Of a DNA stretch of 64,000 nucleotides, positions 32,793-45,501 are shown in pieces. Under the pieces are notes generated by a model that had not been told where the DNA came from, searched no databases, and was given only the letters and a program-made list of their open reading frames with translations. Made by a program: the position numbers and the translations under genes. How positions within the stretch are numbered: position 1 is the first letter of the stretch; each line of letters starts with the position of its first letter. Origin of the DNA: Plantago ovata (lineage: Eukaryota > Streptophyta > Magnoliopsida > Lamiales > Plantaginaceae); contig CM051455.1 in the NCBI GenBank assembly GCA_028274465.1, positions 74,882,489 to 74,946,488 on the forward strand, read 5' to 3'.

Positions 32793-33539
32793 TGTTGAAG
32801 GGTAATTCGTGTTTCTTTCTAAGTTCGCAATAAGTCGCTAATCTAGGTCATTCTAGTTCTTCTTCTTATAGTGTTCCTCTAAGATAGGAAGTGAGCCTTC
32901 TCGTAGCTTCTTCGTACCTGAAATAGACTAGAGGGGGAGGTTAGTGTCTCTTGCCCGGTCTGTAGGGTATCAGACCGAAGAGGCGACTTTACGAGTAGGG
33001 AGTTGTGAGGCTTCCCTAGTACGAGTAGTAAATGTGGTGGTTGAGAGGTGTTAATGACGCTTACTGTTGAGGAGTAAATGAGGCCTTTATATACTCGTGG
33101 TCTTTCATCTTCCGGTCGCGTAGGATCTCGACACGTGTACGGCTGAGATTGAAGCCTTCCTCGGCCCAGGCCCATTAGTGAGGTCCATGGGCCTTGGCCC
33201 AAGGGAGCAACCATGGGTGGTCGCTCAGGGTCTTCGTGCCTTACTTGTCCGTGCGTGGTGCGAGTAGCATCCTGTCCAGTTTCTCTCAAGGAGCGTTATC
33301 TTGACGTAAGTTGCTCCTCGAGCCTGGGAGATGCTCGTCGAGCCGTATGGCTGTTTCGTCCTTGTAATGAGCTTATTTTGAGGGTTGTCCTCCCAGTGAT
33401 GGTCGGACCCTATGTTGGTCGATCCACACCTTAGTGACATACTTGGGTGTGGTCGTGCCCCTTGAGGGACGGCCTATGATGCTTTGTCGCGCTCTTAGAC
33501 CGCTCCAGTTCGTACATGCGGACTGGACATATTTCAACA
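32793..33539 (-). mobile_element. LTR of a Tat-lineage Gypsy element (3' LTR, minus strand)
   Basis: Minus strand starts TGTTGAAATATGTCCAGTCC and ends with ACCCTTCAACA, the same ends as the LTR of the Tat element at 52528-55460, and the sequence between is clearly similar. The purine stretch AACTAGGGGGACATATGT (33542-33560) just upstream on the minus strand is a polypurine tract, so this is the 3' LTR. The 747-bp length compares with 830 bp in the other copy. No TSD match is available because the other end is lost. Confidence 0.85.
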
Positions 33540-34056
33540 CTAACATATGTCCCCCTAGTTTCCAAGTATCTTTGTAGAAGATAGGTTCGGAACTATGTTG
33601 AAGTAGAGGTCGAGCAGAGCCTCGACTAGTAGTGGGCGAAAAAAAGATTTCCGTATTCGCACCTTGGTATCTTTTCCTCCTCCTAAAGATTTCCGTATTC
33701 GCACCTTGGTATCTTTCCCTCCTCCTATCTCTCCCTCCCCCCCCTTTTTACAGGGTGCGAGCAGACGTTGCTCGGACCGTATGAAAAGAGGTATTTTTGC
33801 TGGGCAGAGACCGGATCCGGGTAAGTATTCCTTGGTGGAATGGAATGACTTCCTGCCGCTTTTTCTTTTGAAAGTATCTCGAGGAGAGATATTCCTAAGA
33901 GTGGCTCCTCGATCCACTGCCATGTGTCCGATGATTTTTTGTTTTTCTAACATTTTTCTCATTGTTGTCTCGAGTAGCGTACTTTGTGGTCGTCGATCGA
34001 TACGCGGTCCGAGTCCAGCGTTGTTCGCGCTCATGAATTACCTACTGTGGTTAGGT
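33540..34056 (-). mobile_element. Internal 3' fragment of the minus-strand Tat element, up to the gap
   Basis: Sequence between the polypurine tract and the assembly gap. No pol domain is present. A 45-bp unit (AAAGATTTCCGTATTCGCAC and following) is repeated in tandem at about 33642-33735. An open minus-strand frame spans much of it but shows no recognisable domain. It is probably the non-coding 3' internal region of the element. Confidence 0.5.
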
Positions 34057-34156
34057 NNNNNNNNNNNNNNNNNNNNNNNNNNNNNNNNNNNNNNNNNNNN
34101 NNNNNNNNNNNNNNNNNNNNNNNNNNNNNNNNNNNNNNNNNNNNNNNNNNNNNNNN
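34057..34156. other. Assembly gap (100 N)
   Basis: 100 N of arbitrary length. It separates the minus-strand Tat fragment from the Athila-like element; the join across it is not proven. Confidence 1.
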
Positions 34157-36179
34157 TTTCTTGAATCTCTAATAGTCTATTCAAGGAAATCGACGGAATG
34201 AGAAGCTAGACCACTGAAGGCATGGGTACAACCCACCAAGGATCGATGAGGGGATCGGCGATCGTTCTTTCGTCTGCAACCGGAGATCTGGAAATCAAGA
34301 ACCACGCATTCCAAACAACTCCGAGGTTCTATGGCTTATCAGGGAAGATGTGATGGGGTACCTGCTTGCACGATATCGATGATTTCGTAACCAACTCCCA
34401 CGACCTGGAGCTGACATAAAACGGATGAGTTAAGGATGAAGGTTTTTGCAATGGGACTTGGCGACAGAGCCAAGTCATGGCTGAGTTCTCTTCCAGCAGG
34501 CTCGCTGGACACTTGGGAAAGGTTTTTTCAGCTTTCATGGAGAAATACTTCCCAACACTCTGACTACCGCGCTAAGGCGCAAATCACTGGATTCAAGCAG
34601 GACTATGATGAGACCATCTACACCGCGTTGAGAGGTTTCAAGATCTCACGAACAAGTGCCCTCACCATTGTTTGAACTTTCCGACCTAGTCCAACATTCT
34701 ACAATGGCCTAACCTTCGAGAACAACAAGTGGTGGATTTCCAATGCCGAGGCAATATTTGGGAGGAAACCAGCAGAAGCCGTCTGGTTTTTCGAAAGGCT
34801 TGCTAAGGTTCGCATTCAAGGACCCAAAGAGCATGGTTAGGAGACGTGGACCTGAAGCTCCACCGACTCAAGAAGCCCCTATGTACAGGGGGAATGGGGA
34901 TCAATTCGAGTACTTTACCAACGAATTGAAGCAAGTCCTCAGAGCGCCACCGGAACAACTGTTCAAACGAAGTATGCCGAATATGCAAGAACTATGGGCA
35001 TGGAGCTCATATGTGTAGATCGGAGTTGGCGTACGATGATGGCAACTGGGCTCGAGGAAGAAGAGAAGAAGAAGCTTTTGCTACGGAGTTTGGTACTCAA
35101 GAAGTTAGCTACGGACAAGACGGTAGGATCCTCGAGGTGGATTCTGGAGAAGAGGATACCGTAACAATCAAGGATATGCACCGGCTAACCAAACTTATGG
35201 ACCTAACCAAGACCGTAGTAGGCTGAACTATGGTAATGATCACTGCGAAAACCCCGCTCCAAAAGAGCCACCGAAGTCGAAGTCGGCTCTACTGATGGAG
35301 AACTTACTGAAGATGGTTGATCACACACAAAGTTTTCTCAAACGTTATGAAGAAGATTCTGAGAAGACTAGGGCAAGGCTCGATAAGTTGGAAGAGAGCA
35401 CTAGGCTTGCCCATCAAAAGATGCAAGAATTGATCGACCGAAGAGCAAGTGGGGAACAAGGCAAACTGCCTAGCAGCACTGTGAAGTCAAATGCCATTAC
35501 ATTGGCTAGTGATGTACCTGACGAAGTCACCATTAGGAAGGTTGTTAGGTGTGAGTGCTGCATGAAGGAAGAACTTCTACTAGCTAAGGAAGAAGAGAAG
35601 GGCCTTGGATCTGACACAAGTGATGAGGAGCAAGAGGATCCCGAACCACTCCCTAAAAGTTTCGACGTTAAGGTAGGGATTGGTGAGCTTGAAGATGTCC
35701 GTGCCACACTAGACAAGGTATCCTACTCAAACATAATCCCTTTGAACGTGTTTGAAAAGAGCAACCTTGGAAAACTATCTGAGCAAAGGGCTATTGTGCG
35801 TCTGGCGGATGGATCCTTTATGAGACCCGAGGGCGTTGTGAAAAACGTGTTGGTCAAGATTGGTGAAGCATCTATATACACCAATTTCGTAGTTATGCCG
35901 GCATCTGCACCTGGGACGGGAAATGTCATACTCTTAGGGAAAACGTTCTTGACTAAACTACGCTCCGTGATGGACATCTACCAAAGAACTTGCACCATCG
36001 AAGTGGATGGCAAGCAACACGTGTTGCAAGCCCTACCTGATCCACCTGAACCGCCTGATATTTCTTTTACTACTCACTACTGTGGTCTTGCAGCCTATAT
36101 TCTTTCTTATTCACAGGTTCGTGGCATGGAGAGGAGATCCATGAAGGGGAAGCCTAGTACCCGCAAAAAGAAGAGATAG
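34157..36179 (+). pseudogene. Athila-like Gypsy gag and protease, broken
   Basis: Gag block: GLGDRAKSWLSSLPAGSLDT with WERFFQLSWRNT (about 34450-34560), the Athila-type retrotrans_gag signature, preceded by FYGLSGKM in a frame with stops. Downstream (35295-36179) is a coiled, charged linker (KMQELIDRR..., EEQEDPEPLP) and the aspartic-protease-like region (VSYSNIIPLNVFEKSNLGKL, QRAIVRLADGSFMRPEGVV, VILLGKTFL, MDIYQRTCTIEVDGK). The canonical Asp-Thr-Gly is not visible where expected. Several frameshifts and stops lie between the gag pieces (34430-35295). No reverse transcriptase or integrase follows, so pol is deleted. Confidence 0.8.
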
Positions 36180-37752
36180 GCGCAGACAGGAGTCGAGTCA
36201 AAGACTTTAAACAATGACGCTATCCGGGAGGCAACCCGGAGATTTATCGCTTTCTTTACCGCTTTAGATTTTATCTCACGAGTTTGATTGAGTATTATAG
36301 GTCACTTATACAAGCATTAGCTCTCACCTTGGATCCACTTTCGGCGTTCGGGACGAGCGACGACGTTCAGGTTTGGGGAGGAGGTTATCGCTGGTTATCT
36401 CTATACTTATCTTGCTCATGAAAAACTCGTGATTTTTTTTGCATTTGCACGTTTACTGCTTTCCTAGGATAGTTTTGCATGTTTTATATGGAATTTATTG
36501 CCGAATTTTTTGAACTTTTATATTGGGTAGATCAACTAACTATGCCATTAATCGTATGCTTCATCTCTATGAATTTGTTTGAGGTTTTTCTCGCTTGGCT
36601 TGTCTCATTTATGTATTGCACTTAGTTGAGCTTGGTAGTCTCGACATCACTTAGTGGTGTTTTCTCTACTACGGTTCACGAAGGCCTTTATAATAGGATG
36701 ATGCATGTTAGGATCTTATGGTTGTTTTCCCGAGTAATTATGTAACTAAGAGGCAACAAGTCTTCACCATGCTTTGAGATTGCTAAATGCCTAGGAAGGA
36801 GGTAGTGTGAGGTTGTGTGATCCTTTGTTTATAACCTATTCTTCCGAATAGGTTTGGGGAGGGGGTTACACCATCATAGACTTGTCTCTGTTTTTCATTT
36901 TTCGTATCGTGAGTTTATTTTTCCTTTTCCGTAATTTTGTACTCCAACCTATTCTTTCGAATAGGTTTGGGGAAGTCGTGTTAGTCATTTTGTTTCTCTC
37001 TTTGTTATGCTACTGCTGGCTAGAAAAAAAATCGAAAAAAAAAAGAAAGAAAAAAAATTTCCAGAAAAAAAAGAGAAAAAGGAAAAAGAATCTGGAAAGG
37101 AAAAAAAGAAAAAGAGAAGACCCCAAAAAGCAAAAGAAGGGTCCAAAAAAGAAAGCCAAAAGCAGTTTAGCAAAGTTTTGAGTCTTTTCCATTTTTCTAA
37201 TGTTCGTAATTGTGTTTTTTATCTTTTTTGTCTTAAGTGTCATCTGTTCTAGACCACCCTCGTCCTGCCATTCAGGAAGTGGTGAATAGCTTAAGACTTT
37301 ACTTGAGAGATGGGTAGAATAGGGGAGTGTTATCTTTTATAGGGAACCCTCCTTCGTTTGATGAGAGCCAGTACTGGTTCGACCTCTTTTGAGGAAAAGT
37401 CTTAACTTGGTGGAACAGTAGTAAGTCCTCAGTTTCATAGGCATGGGGCAACCATTTGTATCTTAGCATGCATCATTACGTCGTCACTGACTAGGTCCAG
37501 GTAGAGAATGTTACGAGAGACTATCTTGTCTTGACATAAGTGCTTATGTGGATGTGTATGAGTCAATCGAGGTATTCTTCAACCTATATTCATGCTTTGA
37601 TTTATATGGTTTTTGTTCATATGTTTTTTGATAGATACGGTAATTTAGTTCATTTTATTTGGCATGAAACTCCATTTTGAGTCTTGCATGTTTTTTGTAT
37701 TAGAGTCTAGCTTAGTTGCTTGAGGACAAGCAAAGGTTCGATTTGGGGAGTT
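36180..37752 (+). mobile_element. Athila-like internal 3' non-coding region and polypurine tract
   Basis: Begins with GGGAGGCAACCCGGAG (36220-36240), a phrase typical of Athila elements downstream of pol. It holds a long purine-rich A/G tract at 37021-37160 (open Lys-rich frames there are low-complexity artefacts) and ends with CTTGAGGACAAGCAAAGG...TTTGGGGAG, the polypurine tract directly before the LTR. The env-like region of Athila is not recognisable. Confidence 0.7.
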
Positions 37753-39029
37753 TGATGAACGTGTATTTTACACTTTCATTCGAGTCTTTTTCACCTAATT
37801 TAGCTATCCTCTATGTTAATTTAGCTATATTTTAGTACATTTTATTAGAATAGTGTCACGTTTCCCTTTAGATTTTATTTTACAGGTTTTGGTTGAAATT
37901 TGGAGATTTACGGGCATTTATATTGATGTCTACAAGGAATTGGTGTTCCAGAAGCCTATTTGGAGTATCTGAAGGTTTCCGGATAGGATTTGGAGTCTAG
38001 AGGTCGAATCTGGAGGTTAGAAGGCCATTAGAAGTCTGAAACCGAGTCCGAAAAGGCAAAGAAATCCAAAACCGCGTCGAAAATGAGGAAATTCCGCGTT
38101 TACACTGTGGGGCGAACCGCCGGAGACACGGGGCGAACCGCCCCAGAGGAATTTCGGGCCTATATATAGTTGCGAGTTTTCTCTCCGAAAATCATATCTT
38201 TCCAAGCCTACTTTCTCACCTCTCTCTATAGTTTTAGGTAGGGACTTCCCGGGGCCTGTCCTGGGTGTTCCATAGCTTAGGGGATACTTTTTCATAGCAG
38301 ATTGGAGCGCGTAGGATCGCAATCATCCGGAGATTGACAACCTTCGGTAACTTTGTATCTTACAGTTTTTATCTACTTATTTTATTCTTCTTTCAATATG
38401 TTTTCTTCTATGATTGCTATTGATTGCATGCTTATTATGAGTAGTTAAATTTATCGTTGGTGGTAGTATGTGAATTCTTAACGAGGGAAGATAATCATGC
38501 TAATGGCTATATCGCGCATTATACTCCGTGTCATTGCTTTATTTTGTTGATCAGTTGTAACCAAAATTCTCGTATGTTGTATTGACCATTATGCACACAT
38601 GGAAACTTGTCGACCATCAGACCAATTATCTTCGTAGTGTTGAATAATCACGGAACACATTAGGACGTTAGTTGTTGACAAGTCAGACCAAATTATCTTC
38701 GTAGTGCTTAATACTTGCAACAGGACACTAGATTGATTCAAAGATCTCTATGCAAGACCGAGGAATTTATGCATGATTATCGACCCATTATGTTAAGAAG
38801 GACCATACTATCACCAATCTCCATTATCTGCTTGAAACCCCCTATTTGCTTTCTATCTGCTGTTTTATATTCTCTTGTTAAATAGATAAAGCTAGTTATA
38901 GTCCTGAGAGAACGACACTCGAGTCATTCTACTGCTACACTACGGTTTTCGTTGTAGTTGTGGATTGCCTTTGGCTAAATAACAAATATTATTTGACTGA
39001 ATCGGGACCTGACAAATTTCGGTTCATCA
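37753..39029 (+). mobile_element. 3' LTR of the Athila-like element, 1277 bp
   Basis: Begins TGATGAACGTGTATTTTACAC and ends GGTTCATCA at 39029. TATA box TATATATAG at 38160-38169. Two GC hairpins precede it. Right of 39029 the sequence is copia integrase on the minus strand, so the element inserted into a copia copy. The matching target duplication would be GTGTT (39030-39034), but the 5' LTR is not in the window. Confidence 0.9.
38109..38144 (+). repeat. GC hairpins upstream of the LTR TATA box
   Basis: GGGGCG-AAC-CGCCCC at 38130-38144 and a partly paired copy GGGGCGAACCGCCGG at 38109-38123. The core GGCGAACCGCC is the complement-form equivalent of the GGCGGTTCGCC core in the sister LTRs. 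The second hairpin ends 16 bp before TATATATAG. Confidence 0.8.
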
Positions 39030-40171
39030 GTGTTTCCTTTTCTGACTTCGTGTAACACGAACGTTATCAGTGGGTACTGATACAGCCGGTCGCGCGCTGC
39101 GACCTTGTTCCCTAGCGGGAGGCTTCTCTTGTGCAACTCGTTGCACAGGTTGATTGACAACAGGTTCTATTGGTGTGGTTTCAACTGTTGATCTAATCAC
39201 ATGACTCCCACTGACTATGACATGCCTAGCAAGTGTCATATCATTACCCTTGTCTGCTTCGAAAGCTCCCACTGAACTTGAGTCCAAATCAGAAGATTTA
39301 GAGAACTCATGTTCGCGCGTGTCAAAGTCTTGAATTTCTTCAAGTTCTATCATGTCATCTAACCTCTCTTCTTCGAGGTATTCTGCTTCTAAAAACTTGA
39401 CGTTTCTAGATACTATCACCTTGTGATCTTCAGCATGATAGAATTCATAGCCTCTCGTCTGACGAGGATAGCCTATGAAATATACTTTGACACCCTTGGC
39501 ATCTAACTTATCAGTGAGCAACAATTTGACTATCGCAGGACAGCCCCAAGGTCTAAGATAGCCCAGTGAGGGCTTCTTTCCTTTCCATAACTCATAAGGA
39601 GTTTTCTCCACTGATTTAGATGGTACACGGTTTAGAATGTAGATTGCAGTTTGTAGCGCATATCCGCATAGATATTTTGGAAGAGTCGAGAATCCAATCA
39701 TTGATCTCACCATGTCTAACAGGGTTCGATTCCTTCTCTCCGACACACCATTTAATTGTGGTGTTCCAGGAGGGGTCCATTGCGATTGAATTATTCCATT
39801 CTCCTTCAAGTAGTCGATAAATTCTTCACTAAGGTATTCACCTCCTCGATCTGATCGAAGAGTGACTATCCTTAGGTTCAATTCATTCTCGACCTCATTC
39901 CTAAACTCCTTGAATTTCCCAAAGGTCTCAGATTTATTCCTCATAAGATAAATATATCCATACCTTGAGAAATTGTCAGTAAAGGTAACGAAGTAAGGAT
40001 AACCCCACGCGCATGGACTTTAAAAGGTCCACATACATCGGTATGTATGAGCTCTAAGCAGCGAGTGGCACGAACACCTTGTCCAACAAAAGGTTTGTTC
40101 GTCATCTTACCCTTAACACATGATTCGCATGTACCATATGATTCAAAATCAAATGGTTCTAAGTAGTCCAA
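39030..40171 (-). pseudogene. Copia integrase region, truncated by the Athila insertion
   Basis: Minus-strand frames give CESCVKGKMTNKPFVGQG and LELIHTDVCGPF (pre-integrase and first catalytic Asp), [18 protein letters not shown] (second Asp), [20 protein letters not shown] (catalytic Glu), [19 protein letters not shown] and [21 protein letters not shown] frameshift lies near 39945-39995. The chain ends at [10 protein letters not shown], exactly at the LTR border (39030), so reverse transcriptase and RNase H are cut off and are not found elsewhere in the window. Confidence 0.9.
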
Positions 40172-41558
40172 CTTAGTCTTTGAATCCGTGTTTCATTGAT
40201 ATGGCCTAGCCGACAATGCCATAGATAAGATGGATTATTCTTCCTACTTGAAGACGGTTGTTTGTTATGTATTTGAAATAAAGGTAGACTACTTTGCAAA
40301 ATATATAAACCATTCACTAAGCGAGCTTTTCCATAATACTGGTCATTTAACGAAAAATAACAAGTATTATTAGCAAATCGAAAGGAAAAACTCAAATTGT
40401 CCAACAATGGAATGGAAATAATATTTCTGACAATGGATGGAACAAAATAAACGTTATCAAGTTCTAAACATTGTCCTGAAGGTAAATCTATCTTGCAGCG
40501 TCCAACGCGTTTGGCTTCAACTGGATTGCCGTTCCCAACATGCAAGTCGATTTCACCTTGCTTGACTAGCCTGTGATCAATTAGCCCCTGCACATTATTA
40601 CAAATGTGTGAGCCATAGGCTGTATCTAATACCCAACCATTGGAGTCAAAAGTAGTCATGTTCATTTCAATAACAAACATACCTGAACTAGAAGCCGGCG
40701 GCTTCTTAGCTTGATCTGCCCTTAGCTTAGGGCAATCTTTCTTCCAATGCCCTTTCTGCTTACAGAAAAGACATTCATCTGTGCGCACCGTTCCGCTCCT
40801 CTTGAACTTCCCTTTCTGGTTCAGAAGCTTAGGCCTATCACTCGAAGTGTTAGCCTTGGCTCCCGACTTTCCCTTACCCTTAGCACCTTTGTTTCTCGGG
40901 TTTGGGTTAGACGGTTGCCCAGCATACATGATCGATTTCTCCTTCTTAGGAAGAGTTTGATCATATGTCTTCAGCAGATTATGGAGCTCGGGCAGTGTAA
41001 CGTCCTTCGCATTCATCGTGTAGTTAATGATGAACTGCGAATACGAACTCGGCAATGATTGAAGGACAAAGATCACCATGATCTTATTCTCCAGCTTGAC
41101 ACTGGCATCGACAAGCTTCTCAAAGAGACCAATCATTTGAGAACATGTTCAGACATGTTCCCTCCTTCATTGAGCTTGCAACTGTGTATCTCTTTGATCA
41201 AATCAAATTCAACACTTCTGGCTGTCGTCTTAAAGAGCGACTCAAGATGCTTCAGCATCTCATACGGCAACATGCTTTCATGTTGTCTCTGCAGCTCATT
41301 GCTCATTGTCGCCAGCATAATACACTGCGCGGATCTAGCATCCTCATGATGCTTATCAGACTTTGCCTTGTTGGCTTGATTCCAAGCAGCAACTTGATCG
41401 GCAGTCTGATTCTCGGGACACACGGGAATGACATCGTCCAAGACGTACTCAATCTTTTCGTACCTCAGCACCAAACGAATATTCCTGATCCAATCTAGGA
41501 AGTTTGGTCCGGTCAAAATTTGCTTCTCTAAGACAGCACGGAGCGAGATACTCGCCAT
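40159..41558 (-). pseudogene. Copia gag, zinc knuckle, protease and pre-integrase
   Basis: The ATG at 41558 starts MASISLRAVLEKQILTGPNF; then YEMLKHLESLFKTTARSVEF and LPSSYSQFIINY (gag, UBN2 type), the knuckle CLFCKQKGHWKKDC (CX2CX4HX4C), the protease motif NGWVLDTAYGSHICNNVQGL (Asp-Thr-Ala variant common in this copia group) and YLWHCRLGHINETRIQRL (pre-integrase). A one-base deletion near 41134 shifts frame between HVLK and IGLFEKL; another shift near 40165 follows IQRL. Confidence 0.9.
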
Positions 41559-43019
41559 TTTGGTTTTCCTAAGGAGAAATAGTATAGACCGAAAATAATA
41601 AATCAACTATTGAAATACTATTTCTAAATACACAGTCAACATAACTAAACAACAAGGTCCTTTAGCTGTTTAGCTTCCACTATTTTCACATATGATTGCC
41701 CCCAAAACAAACATACGGGTAATGTCCAACAAGTTACCGTAGTGGCCAAGATCCAAATCCATACTATGCTATACTCCAACGGGGGCTGGTCGCATAACAT
41801 AATATGACCGGTAGGACTATCCAATTGCGTCACGCAACTCTTGGGTGTTAAATCTAATTTAACCCGATGCTCTACATACTGTACCTATCGAGGTCGCTAG
41901 ATACAATATGCAGTAAGTTATAACCATAGGCTTACTCTAATCTGACGATCATTGCGAGTCTGCAAGACGAGGTCGCCGATACAGGGAAACGCAATGAAAG
42001 TTCAGAATTAAAGCACCCCATGGAAAGCATCTCAGAAACACATACGTATACATATTTCTGCACTTATATTGGTTGGGGCTTGTAGCTTGAGGGTTGTTAT
42101 CAGTCATCTACAAACAAATAAGGGCGCCGCCTACCCATCATGCATGAGCGGTCTACACGTAATGGATGCCGCCTATCCATTCTAGTTCTAAACGCGGTCA
42201 AGCACATAATGGGCGCCGCCTACCCATACATAAAAATATGTGGTCCGACAAATAAGAGGGCGCAGCCTACCCTCGCATGCATAGCGGTCGAACGGAAAGT
42301 AAAATACATGGTATTTAAACATGCATTGTCAAACAATAGCATATTGAGCATACAAACAAATAGTAGCCTATGTGGATGCCAAATGACTTCATAATTTCAT
42401 TCTGAAAATTATAATCCCATACTTATAATCTCTATGAAAAATTGAAAATATGGATTAGATTGAAAAATCGAAAATTCTATTGACCAGGTAGCAATTTTCG
42501 AAAACCCGAAGGACTCAATTGTAATTTTCGAAACCTTGGAGGTGTTAAATTTAAAATTCAAAAGTAGATAGACTTATTTGTAATAAACAATAAATTGATA
42601 AATCATAAATAAGCCCCTTAACTTTATACTAATTAAATTTAACCCCTCTAGTTAATAATAATTACAATTAAATCATATTTATATTCCAAATATAAAATTC
42701 AATCCTCAAAATTTCCAAAATTCGATTTTGGATCCAACCCCGAAAAAAAAAAATATATATAGATTATATACGGGGACGGGATCGAGTCCCGTCCCCTAGT
42801 GTGCCTGCGGCCGCAGGCGCCGGCCTGCGTCACGCAGGCGGGTATACATATATATAAAATAATTTATTTTTTTTAAAAAATATAAATTCTAAATTTATAT
42901 AAAATACAAAAATTTTAAAAATCGAATTAATCATAGAATCAATTGCATCCACATAAACTACAAAATTATATAACATATATACGTATATTCATAATCAATT
43001 AACCTGGCTCTGATACCAC
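41559..43019 (-). mobile_element. Copia 5' leader with primer-binding site
   Basis: Directly inside the LTR (43003-43019) the minus strand reads GTGGTATCAGAGCCAGG, the initiator-Met tRNA primer site typical of plant copia elements. The leader to the gag ATG is about 1.4 kb and includes repeated GGGCGCCGCCTACCCAT-type words (42120-42280) and GC palindromes at 42795-42842. Confidence 0.9.
42795..42842. repeat. GC palindromes in the copia leader
   Basis: GCCTGCGGCCGCAGGC (perfect 16-bp palindrome) followed by GCCTGCGTCACGCAGGC, in a surrounding of long A/T tracts. It lies shortly after the primer-binding site in transcript sense. Confidence 0.85.
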
Positions 43020-45085
43020 TGTAAGAAAATATTGTCAGAGTTACCCATAGGGTACGCAGCGGACTTTCAAAATTTTCTTAACATGCAGGTTAATTGATCA
43101 TGTATATAGCGTATATATTAAACACGTTAATCAGAAGACTTACAATACTCCAAAAGCAAGCAAAGGTATCAAGTCTTCGTAATAGTCCGGTGAATCTTCT
43201 CCTTCGTCGAAGTCGAAGATATCTGCAATACTTTGATTATCTGCAAGACAATAAAAGTTAGTTTCCAGCTCCTTGAACCTCAACCTTGGTATCCACGGAT
43301 GAACAGCTTATCGGAAAGAATGCTAGGATATTCTTTGTGTGGCCAAGAAGATGGGGGGCGGCGTTTTTCCTCCGGTAAGGTGGCGCGCGCGTGGCTTCGG
43401 AGAGGTAGGGGAGAACTTTTATTTTCTCTAAGAAAACTGGTAGACTAATTGTGTGTTAAAAGCTCTCTAATAGTCTACTAGTAGTCAATTGAAGCCTAAA
43501 GAATAATCAATTAGACTTCATAAAGGAATAAAAATCTAATTCTTAACCCACTAGGAAACCAATTCAAGTCTAGATTCATTCCCAATCAAATTAAAACTCA
43601 ATCAGGAAATTCTAACTTATCCCTTGACTTCTAATAGAGGAAGGAGTCGAACTCCTTCCCCTACTGCTGATGCGCGCGCGCGTCCAATGGGGTCAGGTGG
43701 GTCCCGATTTGGGGACCCACTTATAATTCTAAGGCAATTCAAACTCCAAGTAGATTTTGCCCATGTGCATATATTAATTCTAAATTAACATATCATTTCA
43801 AATCAAACCTCTATTATATTTCTAAAATATAATTTTTAATTGTATTTACATAAAATACAATTAATCAGCCAATTCAATTAATAATTCCAAATCATTAATT
43901 GATCCACAAATTATTATAATTAATTCAAAATCAATTATGATTCATCAATCACAATTAATTCTAAATTAATTGCGATTCCATCTTCAAGGATATTCGGATA
44001 AGCTGAATCACCACATAGTGTGACCCATAGGGCCTCATTGTATTAAACAAGTCCTAGACTAGGCAAAATGGAATTCCTAGACCGTTCCATTTGCAATATT
44101 AATACATGAGGACGTTTGAGAGGTTTCTCAAAACAAACCCTTTCGTTGTGAAGTATGTTGCGCTCAACGCGGCGATGGTAACGTCCCTTCATCTGACTGA
44201 CTCGAATGCATCTAGGATCGATGAAGTGTCTATCCCAATAATACATCCACGGGCGTCTTCAGTGAGTTGCTTGGTGAATCCAATATCTATTATGACTATC
44301 ATAATAATATTGATACGCTGGCCAGCGGTTTTACCAATCACAACTATGAACGACTATGAGCAGTGCTTTCCTGTGCTACACATGAGAGATGAATCCTTCA
44401 CAGAATCACTTATCATCCCCATTTGTATGTAGCCATAATCCTGGATCGTGTCTTGGGTCAACTGCTTATTCAGAGCTGACATCGACGGGTCCACCAAGGA
44501 TATGGGGCAACAAATGTGATGATAAAGTGATGTAAGTCCAAAGGACGACTGACATCACTTCGACAACTTTCCGGTTCCCATAGACACTTTGGTGTAGAGT
44601 ATACATTGGTGGGAATTTTTCGGTGGGTACTTCCATTGTTCGGTAATCACCCTTCGAACAACTATGCGGAGTTATGGGGACGTTTCTTGATTGTACAACA
44701 ATCCGTTCCGTGACCGTGGGATCGGCTCACACTTGCTCTAACAAGTATAACCTCCACGCATACTAGTCTCAGCTGGTTCATTCAGACCCCTACATCCGAG
44801 ATGAACCTCGACTAGGGAGAGTTTGGGATAGATGATAACTCACATAGCTCCCACTATCTGTGTGATCGGTCATCTATCCGAGGAGACATGTTTAATATCA
44901 ATACAGACAGGAATAGAGATATGACATGCTGTATGCCTGGTGTAATATAAATATGAAAGCGATACTCAATAGTCAAACAACAAACATATATTATATTGCG
45001 TTGACCTGTGTAATAGTACATATATGCCCTTAATAAGGGTTGCATGCCCTTAATAAAGACTGTCTCTAGGACATATACACTATCA
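43020..45085 (-). mobile_element. Copia 5' LTR, 2066 bp
   Basis: Plus-strand ends are TGTAAGAAAATATTG and ACATATACACTATCA. The primer site abuts the left end, which makes this the 5' LTR of a minus-strand element. It is closely similar along its length to the solo LTR at 53091-55188, apart from a variable GC-rich patch (43668-43690). The 5 bases to the right (CAATC) would be one half of the target duplication; the other half is not in view. Confidence 0.92.
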
Positions 45086-45501
45086 CAATCAACATAGTCG
45101 GTAATTTATGATGCAAATTTACTTTTCATTTCTTAATCTTCTTCGATTGAAGAGTGCATACAAATGCCATTGTATATATGTATGGGTAGCAGTAAAAAAC
45201 ACGTATGTTCACTTATTCATATTGTGACTTGTGAGATTAGTAATAACCATTACATATTTGAAGGGTTGTAATCTAAAGAATAAGCTCCATGTTGATGTCC
45301 GAGCTTTTATTTTGTTACTTCTGCTAAACTTTTACAAAAAAAAAGCGTAAATAAATAAATAGAAAATACATTGGATAACACGAAAAAACAATTATCGCAA
45401 AACCATGATATAACATTATCTCCATTGTATGACCTTGGTGCTGAATGAAATGGTAATGGGCCTGCCTAATGGATTTATTGTCCACTTTTGTTCAAGATTG
45501 T
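45086..45501. other. Unassigned intergenic region
   Basis: Nothing recognised between the copia LTR and the direct repeat. Confidence 0.4.

Noticed and set aside
32793..33539. Solo LTR
   Set aside because: The 5-bp flanks (TACGT and CTAAC) differ and a polypurine tract plus internal sequence follows, so it is the 3' LTR of a truncated element.
37007..37252. Lys-rich and complementary Phe-rich frames
   Set aside because: They translate a purine-rich low-complexity tract in the Athila-like non-coding region.
42120..42280. CRISPR-like array (GGGCGCCGCCTACCCAT repeats)
   Set aside because: A few irregularly spaced, imperfect words in a copia leader of a plant genome; no regular spacer length.
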